From: Rufibacter sp. LB8
Lineage (GTDB): Bacteria; Bacteroidota; Bacteroidia; Cytophagales; Hymenobacteraceae
Assembly: GCF_014876185.1 (NCBI RefSeq)
Contig: NZ_JADALJ010000001.1
Span: forward strand, 1-64,000
DNA: 64,000 nt
Reading direction: 5' to 3'
Shown: piece by piece, positions 50,762 through 57,907 of the stretch
Numbering within the stretch: position 1 is the stretch's first letter
Layout of the letters: each line of letters starts with the position of its first letter
Made by a program: the position numbers and the translations under genes
Notes under the pieces: generated by a model
The model's input: the letters and a program-made list of their open reading frames with translations, nothing else
Databases searched by the model: none
Told to the model about the DNA's origin: nothing

Positions 50762-52093
50762 TCAATTCCGCTTCACGCTGATTTCAAGAACTTCCTGCGT
50801 AGCTTCTGTGACTTTGAAACGGTTGTCCAGCTGTTGGCCAATGACCCAGGCCAGGGAAGCGTCTGAGACCAAAACCCAAACCTCTGCCTTTAGATTGGCG
50901 GGTACTTTCTTGTCAATCAGCAGGTCGCTTACTTTTTTCTTGCCGTTCATGCCTAGCGGGATAAACCAGTCGCCTTGCTTCCAGGGGCGGAGTTTGAGGG
51001 GCAGTTTCACCAAGTTAGCATCTAAGGCGGTGGTGAATTTGTCGCGCGGGACTTTGTAGTTTTCTGGTTTGGGTTTGCGGGTGAGCGTGGCGGTATACGG
51101 GCCAAACGTGATGTCAGTGGCTTCCTCCGGAATAAGTATGCTCCCGAAAACCTCCAGGGCTTTGCGCGTGATCACCAGTTCTTCGCGGTCTTTCACCAGC
51201 ACGTGCGTAGGCGAATTAAACGTGGTGCCGGAGAGTGCGTCAAAGGCTGCGGCAATTTCCTGGGTCTGCACATAGTTGAAGGTGAAGGATTTCAGGAATT
51301 CGTGGAGTATGACCAAGGGCGCGGGGCATTCCAGCAGCGGGGCAATACGCAAGTAGGTGGCGCCGTTCTCTTCACGTTGCGTTTTTGCCTTCATTTCCAG
51401 AAACGAGGCCAAAAACACAGCCTCGGCCCCTTGCAGTCTTTCTAACGTTTGCGCGAAGGTTTCCTCTAAATTGGGGTTCAGGGTCTTGAGCTGCGGAATG
51501 ACCTCGTGGCGGACCAGATTGCGGGCATATTTGGTGCTTTCGTTGCTGGAATCTTCCCGCCAGGCCAACCGTTTGGCTACTAGCCAGTCATAGAGGTCGT
51601 CTTTGGTGAGGCCCAGCAGGGGTCTGATTAAATGACCGTTTTTGGGAAGAATACCGTGCAAACCCGCCAGGCCGGTGCCGCGGGTCAGGTTCAGTAAAAC
51701 GGTTTCCAGCGCGTCTGACTGGTGGTGCGCCGTGGCGATTACGTCATAGCCCAACTGCTTTCGCATTTGCTCAAACCACTGGTAACGCAGGGCGCGGGCC
51801 GCCATCTGAATGGAAATGCCCTCCTGTTGCGCGAACGCCTCGGTCTGGAACTGCTCGCTGTAAAAAGGCGCGTCATGCGATTTGGCCAGTTTGCGCACGA
51901 AGAGTTCATCGGCGTCAGATTCTTCGCCCCGCAACCCGAAGTTGCAGTGCAGCACGGCAAAGGGCAGTTTGAGGCGGTGTAAAAGGTCGGTGAGCACCAC
52001 GGAATCCAGTCCGCCGCTCACGGCCGCCAGTATTTTAGTTTCTGGGGTGGCCAGCTGATGGCGCTCTATATAGTGTTGTACTTTCTGCAGCAT
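50762..52093 (-). CDS. tilS: tRNA(Ile)-lysidine synthetase TilS carrying a CP40-encoded insert
   Basis: 443 residues from the ATG at 52093 (MLQKVQHYIERHQ); the extra 18 codons to 52147 look spurious. TilS modifies C34 of tRNA(Ile2) with lysine so that it reads AUA. The PP-loop AVSGGLDSVVL (residues 24-34) and the RALRYQWFEQ motif are intact, and the C-terminal TilS substrate domains are present (LKLRPWKQGDWFIPLGMNG). Residues about 226-238 (VFLASFLEMKAKTQ region) are encoded by an in-frame CP40 palindrome lying between GAEA and REENGATYLRI. Confidence 0.94.
   Translation of the reverse strand: MLQKVQHYIERHQLATPETKILAAVSGGLDSVVLTDLLHRLKLPFAVLHCNFGLRGEESDADELFVRKLAKSHDAPFYSEQFQTEAFAQQEGISIQMAARALRYQWFEQMRKQLGYDVIATAHHQSDALETVLLNLTRGTGLAGLHGILPKNGHLIRPLLGLTKDDLYDWLVAKRLAWREDSSNESTKYARNLVRHEVIPQLKTLNPNLEETFAQTLERLQGAEAVFLASFLEMKAKTQREENGATYLRIAPLLECPAPLVILHEFLKSFTFNYVQTQEIAAAFDALSGTTFNSPTHVLVKDREELVITRKALEVFGSILIPEEATDITFGPYTATLTRKPKPENYKVPRDKFTTALDANLVKLPLKLRPWKQGDWFIPLGMNGKKKVSDLLIDKKVPANLKAEVWVLVSDASLAWVIGQQLDNRFKVTEATQEVLEISVKRN
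51379..51418. repeat. CP40 palindrome, copy 30, inside tilS
   Basis: GCGTTTTTGCCTTCATTT left, GAGGCCAAAAACAC right. In the tilS frame (minus strand) it reads VFLASFLEMKAKT without a stop. Confidence 0.88.
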
Positions 52094-52253
52094 GTGAGAA
52101 AAAGAAAAGGCCAGAACCTGAACAAGGCATTCTTTTTGCAGGGCCATAGGTGAATTTCCCCAGGCTCTTAGTAGTTTTGTTCAGCACTTGTACGCTGTGG
52201 GTTAAGTCTTGAAAAACGGCCGCCCCAGCCAGGTTCTTATTTAGCAAGCATTG

Positions 52254-53855
52254 ATGAATACCACAAAGGTAGTTTTAGTATCTCTTTTATTTTTATTTTC
52301 TCTCACCGTCAGTTTCGGGCAGAGCGGGCAACCGGTAGACGTGTCGGCCAACAGCCTGCAGGCCGGCACCTACAACGGCGAGGAAGTGCGTAGACTGATT
52401 GGCAACGTGGTCATGCGCCAGGGCACCACTACCGTCACCTCAGACTCGGCCTACCAATACGCCAAAGACCGAAACCGCATGGAAGTGTTCGGGAATGTGC
52501 ACATCACCCAGGAAGGCCTGGACGCCACCAGCCAAACCGGCAGCTATGACGGCACCCGCCGTGTGGCCAACCTGCGCGGCAACGTGGTGCTGCGGGACCA
52601 GGGCATGACTTTGACCACGCCCTCAGTGGACTATGACCTGGATGCCAAGCGCGCCTATTACACCCAGGCTGGGAACATTGTAGGGCCAGATTACACCATC
52701 AAAAGCCAGTTCGGGACCTATACGTCTACAGACAAAGTGCTTTCGTTCCGGAAAAATGTAGTCTATAACGGGCAGAACGCTGAAGTGGTCTCTGATACCA
52801 TGGCGTACAACACCATCACCAAAGTGGTGGAGTTCTTCGGGCCTACTACCATTAAGTCTCCGGACGGTATCTTGTTTGCTAATCGGGGCACCTACAACAC
52901 GGTCACCCGCGAGTCCAACTTCAGGGGGAACGCCAGCATCAAAACCCCAGATTATTTGATCAAAGGCGAAACCCTGACTTATGACAAGCTGAAGGAATAC
53001 TACACGGCCTCCAATAAAGTGAGCATGACCTCTATCAAAGAAAACACGGTCATTACCGGGCAAACCGCACTGTATTGGCGCGCCGACGGACGGTCAAAAG
53101 TGTACGGAAGTCCGGTCATGCGCAGCATCTCAGAGAAAGACACCATGTACCTCTCGGCAGACACCTTGTATTCCGTGGAAAACAAAGACAAGGCCAAGAA
53201 AGGCACCCTGTACGCGTACCGCGATGTGCGTATTTTCAAGTCTGACCTGCAGGGCCTCTGTGATTCCCTGACCTACAACATGGCCGATTCTGTGATCTAC
53301 ATGAGCCGCAACCCCCGCCTGTGGGCCAACAAAAACCAGATGACCTCAGACAGCGTGCAACTCCACCTCCGCAACAAGACCATGGACCGCATGCTCATGT
53401 ACGGCAACGCCTTCGCTATCTCGCAAGACACGCTTTTGAATTTCAACCAGGTCAAAGGTCGGCGCATTACGGCTTATTTCAACGAGGGCAAGATGCGGCG
53501 CATAGACGTAAACGGCAACGGCGAGAGTTTGTACTTCGCCTTGCAGGGCGATACCACCACCATGGGTATGAACCGGGCGTTTTGCAGTGACATGCGCATG
53601 CTGTTTGAGCAAGGCCAGGTCAAGAGCATCACGTTTTTGACAGAGCCAGACGCCAAACTGGTACCGCCACATGAACTGGAAGAGCCTGAGAAACGGCTGA
53701 AAGGCTTTATGTGGCGCGCCGAGGAAAAGCCCACCTTGTCGTTTGTGTTGGCCAGCCGCCTGCCCAAACCCGCAGAACCAAAGAAAGCCCCAGCCAAACC
53801 TCCGGTGAAAAGCAAGAAACCAGCGGTGCCTAAAAAGAAGGAAGCCCGGGGATAG
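52254..53855 (+). CDS. OstA/LptA-like LPS transport family protein
   Basis: 533 residues from the ATG at 52254; the TTG at 52251 is an alternative. Signal peptide (MNTTKVVLVSLLFLFSLTVS) followed by many strands of the OstA/LptA jelly-roll pattern (RLIGNVVMRQGTTTVTSDSA, NLRGNVVLRDQG, SNFRGNASIKTPDYLI). A basic Pro/Lys-rich tail ends the protein. LptA-type proteins bridge LPS through the periplasm; this long Bacteroidota version probably does the same, by inference. It stands upstream of bamD, fitting an envelope-biogenesis cluster. Confidence 0.87.
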   Translation: MNTTKVVLVSLLFLFSLTVSFGQSGQPVDVSANSLQAGTYNGEEVRRLIGNVVMRQGTTTVTSDSAYQYAKDRNRMEVFGNVHITQEGLDATSQTGSYDGTRRVANLRGNVVLRDQGMTLTTPSVDYDLDAKRAYYTQAGNIVGPDYTIKSQFGTYTSTDKVLSFRKNVVYNGQNAEVVSDTMAYNTITKVVEFFGPTTIKSPDGILFANRGTYNTVTRESNFRGNASIKTPDYLIKGETLTYDKLKEYYTASNKVSMTSIKENTVITGQTALYWRADGRSKVYGSPVMRSISEKDTMYLSADTLYSVENKDKAKKGTLYAYRDVRIFKSDLQGLCDSLTYNMADSVIYMSRNPRLWANKNQMTSDSVQLHLRNKTMDRMLMYGNAFAISQDTLLNFNQVKGRRITAYFNEGKMRRIDVNGNGESLYFALQGDTTTMGMNRAFCSDMRMLFEQGQVKSITFLTEPDAKLVPPHELEEPEKRLKGFMWRAEEKPTLSFVLASRLPKPAEPKKAPAKPPVKSKKPAVPKKKEARG

Positions 53856-53940
53856 CCACCATACATTTTAAGTTAGGCCCGACGTTTACTGAAACATGGA
53901 CGTTGGGCGGTGGCTTTCAATTTCGGGTACAAAATCAAAG

Positions 53941-53975
53941 TTTGAAGATACTCTAAAAGATTTTCGTTATTTTTG
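53941..53975 (+). promoter_or_regulatory. Bacteroidota-type promoter of the bamD operon
   Basis: TTTG (53941-53944), 23-nt spacer, TATTTTTG (53968-53975) match the -33/-7 consensus TTTG-N17-23-TAnnTTTG. The bamD ATG follows 7 nt later, so the mRNA would be leaderless or nearly so. The longer bamD frame starting at 53896 would overlap this promoter and is rejected. Confidence 0.55.
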
Positions 53976-53982
53976 CGCGCTT

Positions 53983-54834
53983 ATGACCAAACGCATTCTT
54001 TCCCTTTTGCCCTTTTTGCTCACAGTTATCCTGCTGAGCGGTTGCAGCAATTACAGTAAAATCTTGAAGAGCGACGACGTAGACAAGAAATACGCCGCCG
54101 CCCTGTCTTATTATGAAGAGAAGGAATGGGAGAAAGCCGGCGCTTTGCTGGAAGACCTCATGCCGCTCTTAAAAGGCCGCAGCGAGTATGAGCGCGCCAA
54201 TTTTCTGTACGCCTACACCAAATACCAGCAAGGTTTTTACCTGGAGAGCTCATTCCATTTCAACGCGTTTGGGCAAACCTTCCCCAGAAGCCAGTACGCC
54301 GAGGAAGCCGCGTTCATGAATGCCCGGTCTTTAAGCTATGAGTCGCCGGAGTCTTACCTTGACCAGCAGAGCACCATCCAGGCCATGGCCGCCCTGCAGG
54401 AGTTCATGCGCCGCTACCCCAAGAGTAAGTACATGGAGGAGGCCAACAAAACGTATGAGGAACTGGCCCGCAAGGTAGAGGTGAAGTCTTTTGAGAACGC
54501 CAAACTCAACTACAAACTCACCAGCTATGACCCGCAGTACTTTAGGGCGGCGGTGATTGCCATGGACAACTTCCGGAAGAACTACCCGTCTTCTGAGTTC
54601 ATTGAAGAGGCCATGTACCTCAAGATTGACGCCCAGTACAACTACGCCAAAATAAGCGTGGAGGAAAAACAGGCCGAGCGCTACCAGGAAGTGATCACGT
54701 ACTACCAGAACTTTGTAGATGCGTACCCAAAAAGCAAGTTCCTGCGTACGGCAGAAGGCTTGTATGAGTCTACCCGCCAGTCGCTGGAGAAATTGAAAAA
54801 GAACCAGACGGCCACGGCCGCCCCAAAACAATAA
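53983..54834 (+). CDS. bamD: Outer membrane protein assembly factor BamD
   Basis: 283 residues. Lipoprotein of the BAM complex that folds beta-barrels into the outer membrane. Lipobox LLSGC (cleavage before the Cys near residue 20), then TPR-like repeats with family hallmarks AALSYYEEKEWEKAGALLE, YAYTKYQQGFYLESSFHF, FPRSQYAEEAAFMNA and YPKSKFLRTAEGLYE. First gene of the conserved bamD-rpoZ-coaBC-porD run, with a 29-nt gap to rpoZ. Confidence 0.95.
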   Translation: MTKRILSLLPFLLTVILLSGCSNYSKILKSDDVDKKYAAALSYYEEKEWEKAGALLEDLMPLLKGRSEYERANFLYAYTKYQQGFYLESSFHFNAFGQTFPRSQYAEEAAFMNARSLSYESPESYLDQQSTIQAMAALQEFMRRYPKSKYMEEANKTYEELARKVEVKSFENAKLNYKLTSYDPQYFRAAVIAMDNFRKNYPSSEFIEEAMYLKIDAQYNYAKISVEEKQAERYQEVITYYQNFVDAYPKSKFLRTAEGLYESTRQSLEKLKKNQTATAAPKQ

Positions 54835-54863
54835 ATTCGTATTAATCCCAATTCATTAGATAT

Positions 54864-55193
54864 ATGGCACAAGTTCCAGCATCCATCGTGACCCGCAACA
54901 TTTCTGACCTGGCGGTAGAGACCGGCAACGTATACCAATCCGTTTCCATCATCTCCAAGCGCGCCAACCAGATTGCGGTGAAGGTGAAAGAAGAATTGAA
55001 CTCAAAATTAGCCGAGTTTGCAACCACTGTTGACAATCTGGAAGAGGTGTTTGAGAACCGCGAGCAGATTGAAATCTCCAAGTACTATGAGCGTATGCCT
55101 AAGCCTACCAACATGGCCATTGAGGAGTTCATTGAAGGCAAGGTGTATTTCCGCCAGGCAGATGACGAAGCGCAGACTACGTCCGCGTTTTAA
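54864..55193 (+). CDS. rpoZ: DNA-directed RNA polymerase omega subunit (Rpb6-like)
   Basis: 109 residues. Bacteroidota omega: SIVTRNISDLAVETGNVYQS, then RANQIAVKVKEELNSKLAEF, the conserved helix that clamps the beta-prime C-terminus. It is longer at the C-terminus than E. coli omega (91), as usual in this phylum. It lies between bamD and coaBC in a single-strand operon; coaC begins 12 nt after its stop. Confidence 0.9.
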   Translation: MAQVPASIVTRNISDLAVETGNVYQSVSIISKRANQIAVKVKEELNSKLAEFATTVDNLEEVFENREQIEISKYYERMPKPTNMAIEEFIEGKVYFRQADDEAQTTSAF

Positions 55194-55205
55194 TTAGCAT
55201 TCTGA

Positions 55206-55766
55206 ATGCTTCGGCATAAGAAAATAATCTTGGGCGTGTGTGGCAGCATTGCGGCGTACAAAGCGGCTTTGTTGGTGCGCCTGCTCATAAAAGCAGAAGC
55301 AGAAGTGCAGGTGATCCTGACCACTTCTGCTTCTGCTTTTATAACCCCGGTCACGCTGGCCACGCTCTCCAAACGCCCCGTGCTCACCCAGTTCGTGCGC
55401 GAGGACCAGTCTGGTCTGTGGCACAACCACGTGGAGTTGGGTTTGTGGGCCGATGCCCTGGTGGTGGCCCCGGCCAGCGCCAACACGGTAGGCAAGTTCG
55501 CGCGCGGGCTCTGTGATAACCTGTTGACGGCTACGTACCTTTCGGCGCGCTGCCCGGTGTTTGTGGCCCCGGCCATGGACCTGGACATGTACCAGCACCC
55601 GGCCGTGCAGGAGAATTTCAGGCTGTTACAGTCTTACGGAAACCACCTGATTGACGCCGGGCACGGGGAATTGGCCAGTGGTCTGGTAGGGCAGGGGCGC
55701 CTGGCCGAGCCTGAAGAAATAGTCGCCATTTTACAGCAGCATTTTACCCCTCACACCCTTGTTTAA
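55206..55766 (+). CDS. coaC: Phosphopantothenoylcysteine decarboxylase part of CoaBC (split frame)
   Basis: 186 residues, HFCD flavoprotein domain: GVCGSIAAYKAALLVRLL, ALVVAPASANTVGKFARGL with the FMN-contacting SAN, and APAMDLDMYQHPAV (PAMN-like motif, here PAMD). It decarboxylates 4'-phosphopantothenoylcysteine in CoA synthesis. CoaBC is normally one ~400-residue protein; here the frame closes at TAA 55764-55766, where the ligase domain continues in another frame. This is either a true frameshift/sequence error or a split gene. Confidence 0.88.
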   Translation: MLRHKKIILGVCGSIAAYKAALLVRLLIKAEAEVQVILTTSASAFITPVTLATLSKRPVLTQFVREDQSGLWHNHVELGLWADALVVAPASANTVGKFARGLCDNLLTATYLSARCPVFVAPAMDLDMYQHPAVQENFRLLQSYGNHLIDAGHGELASGLVGQGRLAEPEEIVAILQQHFTPHTLV

Positions 55767-56418
55767 CGGCAAACACGTTCTCATCACGGCCGGGCCCACG
55801 TATGAACCATTGGACCCTGTGCGGTTTATTGGCAACCACAGCACCGGTAAAATGGGCTTCGCGCTGGCGCAATCTTTGGCTGAGCAGGGAGCGCAGGTGC
55901 AACTGGTGGCAGGGCCCACGGCCTTAAAACTGGAGCACCCCAACGTACAGGTCACCGCCGTGATGACCGCCGATGAGATGTTTGCCGCCTGCCAGCAGTT
56001 TGCCGCGCAGGCTGACCTCTGGATCTTCGCCGCCGCCGTGGCCGACTACAAACCCAAAGACACCGCCACCTCCAAAATAAAAAAAAACGATGCCACCTTT
56101 ACCATTGAGCTGGTGAAGAACGTTGATATAGCAGCTACCCTGGGCAAAACCAAAAAGGCGGGGCAGTTTGCCGTAGGCTTCGCGCTGGAAACCGACCAGG
56201 AACTGGAGAACGCCAAAGGCAAACTGCTCAAGAAAAACCTGAACATGGTAGTGCTTAACTCCTTGAGAGACGCCGGCGCCGGGTTCAAGCATGACACCAA
56301 CAAAATTACCATTGTCACCCACAAGGCGGTAGAAGTTTTTGACCTTAAACCCAAGGCGGCGGTGGCGCAGGATATTCTGGAATCTATAAAAACTGAATGG
56401 GCATGTACGCAAGATTGA
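55759..56418 (+). CDS. coaB: Phosphopantothenate-cysteine ligase part of CoaBC (split frame)
   Basis: 219 residues. Ligase domain with HVLITAGPTYEPLDPVRFIG, NHSTGKMGFALAQ and the active-site region AAAVADYKPKDT, followed by the Lys motif KKNDATFTIELVKNVD. It joins phosphopantothenate and cysteine with CTP. The only nearby start is a TTG at 55759, overlapping the upstream frame by 8 nt; the first ATG (55851) would delete the nucleotide-binding start. One skipped base near 55752-55758 would fuse it to the decarboxylase part in the normal order. Confidence 0.88.
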   Translation: MFNGKHVLITAGPTYEPLDPVRFIGNHSTGKMGFALAQSLAEQGAQVQLVAGPTALKLEHPNVQVTAVMTADEMFAACQQFAAQADLWIFAAAVADYKPKDTATSKIKKNDATFTIELVKNVDIAATLGKTKKAGQFAVGFALETDQELENAKGKLLKKNLNMVVLNSLRDAGAGFKHDTNKITIVTHKAVEVFDLKPKAAVAQDILESIKTEWACTQD

Positions 56419-57308
56419 TAAAGGCCGTGCTTTTCTGCCTGCTGTTCTCGTTGGGCGCACAGGCGCAGGAACTGCAGACCGAAGTGGTGGTGAACAGTGA
56501 TCAGGTGCAGGCCACCGACCGGCAGATTTTCCAGCAGATGCAAAACGCCATGGCCGAAATCATGAACAACACCCGCTGGACTAATGACTCGTACCGGCCC
56601 GAAGAGCGCATACGGTGCAAGTTGTTCATCACGGTGCGCGCCATGCCGCGGGTGGGGTATTTTGAGGCCAACGCCCAGATTGTGGCCAGTCGGCCCACGT
56701 ACGGCAGCGGCTATGAAACCACGGTTTTCTCGTTTGTAGACACCAAGTTTGAGTTTGAGTACAACCCGGCGCAGCCGCTGCAATACGCGCCCAACACTTA
56801 CACCAGCAACTTAACCGCGCTGCTTTCTTTTTACGCCTACACCATCATCGGAATGGACCACGACAGCTTTGCCAGGTTAGGTGGGGCAGGGGCGTATTCT
56901 GAGGCCAACAACATCATCAACCTGGTTTCTTCAGGCGGGGGCGGGCCCGGTTGGAGCGCCAACGAAGACAACCGCAACCGCTATTGGTTGTTGAACAATT
57001 TGATTGACCCGCAGTTTGAGCCGTTCAGGGCCGCCCTGTACACCTACCACCGCCAGGGCCTGGACCTTCTCACCCAAGACCGCGAACGCGCCCGCCAGAA
57101 TATTCTGGAGTCTCTCAAGAACATTCAGCAGATGGTGCGGTTGCGCCCCGGCACAGCGGTGATGCGGGCATTTTTTGAGGCCAAGGCCAGCGAACTTTCC
57201 AGCACGTTCTCCACCGCCACGCCCGCCCAAAAACAGCAAGCCTACGAACTGCTCACCCAAATGGACCCCACCAACCGGCCAAAATACGATGTGCTGCTAC
57301 AGCGTTAA
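56397..57308 (+). CDS. porD: Type IX secretion protein PorD-like (DUF4835)
   Basis: 303 residues with a signal peptide (MGMYARLIKAVLFCLLFSLG, cleaved near AQA). The DUF4835 pattern is clear: QELQTEVVVNSDQVQ, YGSGYETTVFSF, DDKFEF-like VDTKFEFEYNP and the helical C-terminus QNILESLKNIQQMVRLRPG. PorD is reported to be needed for type IX secretion. It overlaps the coaB end by 22 nt (or 16 nt from the second ATG) and closes the bamD operon. CP40 copy 31 begins 3 nt after the stop. Confidence 0.85.
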   Translation: MGMYARLIKAVLFCLLFSLGAQAQELQTEVVVNSDQVQATDRQIFQQMQNAMAEIMNNTRWTNDSYRPEERIRCKLFITVRAMPRVGYFEANAQIVASRPTYGSGYETTVFSFVDTKFEFEYNPAQPLQYAPNTYTSNLTALLSFYAYTIIGMDHDSFARLGGAGAYSEANNIINLVSSGGGGPGWSANEDNRNRYWLLNNLIDPQFEPFRAALYTYHRQGLDLLTQDRERARQNILESLKNIQQMVRLRPGTAVMRAFFEAKASELSSTFSTATPAQKQQAYELLTQMDPTNRPKYDVLLQR

Positions 57309-57311
57309 TTT

Positions 57312-57351
57312 CCGTTTTCGGCTTCATTTCCAGAAATGAGCCCGAAAACGG
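57312..57351. repeat. CP40 palindrome, copy 31
   Basis: Three nt after the porD stop. CCGTTTTCGGCTTCATTT left, GAGCCCGAAAACGG right. Confidence 0.87.
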
Positions 57352-57375
57352 AAGTTTAGTGGGCAAACCCCAACA

Positions 57376-57508
57376 GTAGAGACGCAATACCTTGCGTCTT
57401 TTTTCTTTTGCTCTCTTTGGCCATGAAAATTATAATGTCGGATGTTTATTTTAGGTGAAAGAAGGCAGAAGTGGGTATGCGTGGAGACGCAAGGTATTGC
57501 GTCTCTAC
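57376..57508. repeat. REPIN-like element with 24-bp perfect inverted arms
   Basis: Arms 57376-57399 and 57485-57508 (outer end GTAGAGACGCAATACC) are exact reverse complements; each arm is nearly palindromic itself. 133 bp in total. Confidence 0.86.
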
Positions 57509-57619
57509 AGGCAGAAAACGGCACATCTCAAAACCAGTTTCCTGCTCTAATTGGTGTTATCAGCAACAATTCAAATTTGCTCCAGACCAAAAAGAAAGCC
57601 TTTTGGTGATGTGTGATTT

Positions 57620-57659
57620 CTGTTTTCGGGCTCATTTCTGTAAATGAGCCCGAAAACAG
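57620..57659. repeat. CP40 palindrome, copy 32 (perfect)
   Basis: Perfect 18-bp arms CTGTTTTCGGGCTCATTT and complement around CTGT. The cleanest copy in the window. Confidence 0.92.
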
Positions 57660-57701
57660 AAAATCTTTCTGAAAGGTAGAATTGAATGGCGCTTGGCGGC
57701 G

Positions 57702-57732
57702 TTGCATGAGTTGGCAAACATCTGTATCCTTG
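57702..57732 (+). promoter_or_regulatory. Candidate promoter upstream of recN
   Basis: TTG (57702-57704), 20-nt spacer, TATCCTTG (57725-57732), one mismatch to TAnnTTTG. It would give recN a leader of about 165 nt. Confidence 0.4.
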
Positions 57733-57907
57733 CGGCCTAGTTAAACCGTATGGTAAGGCTACCACGGGGGGGTGACGCCTTTCGTTTAATGTAAGATATT
57801 TGCCTGCATTGACGCTATTTTTCTTAGTGATAGACTAAATAATTTAGCATCTTTGTTTACGCAAACCGGTCCCATTTTTCAACGCCAGAACACTGCTCAT
57901 CTACTGT

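Larger units (their letters stand above)
57309..57907. other. Repeat-filled leader region upstream of recN
   Basis: CP40 (57312-57351), a 133-bp inverted-arm element (57376-57508), CP40 (57620-57659) and a promoter-like site (57702-57732). Bases 57733-57907 are unexplained: a hairpin GGTAAGGCTACC and a G-run are visible, but no known riboswitch pattern was recognised. Confidence 0.65.
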
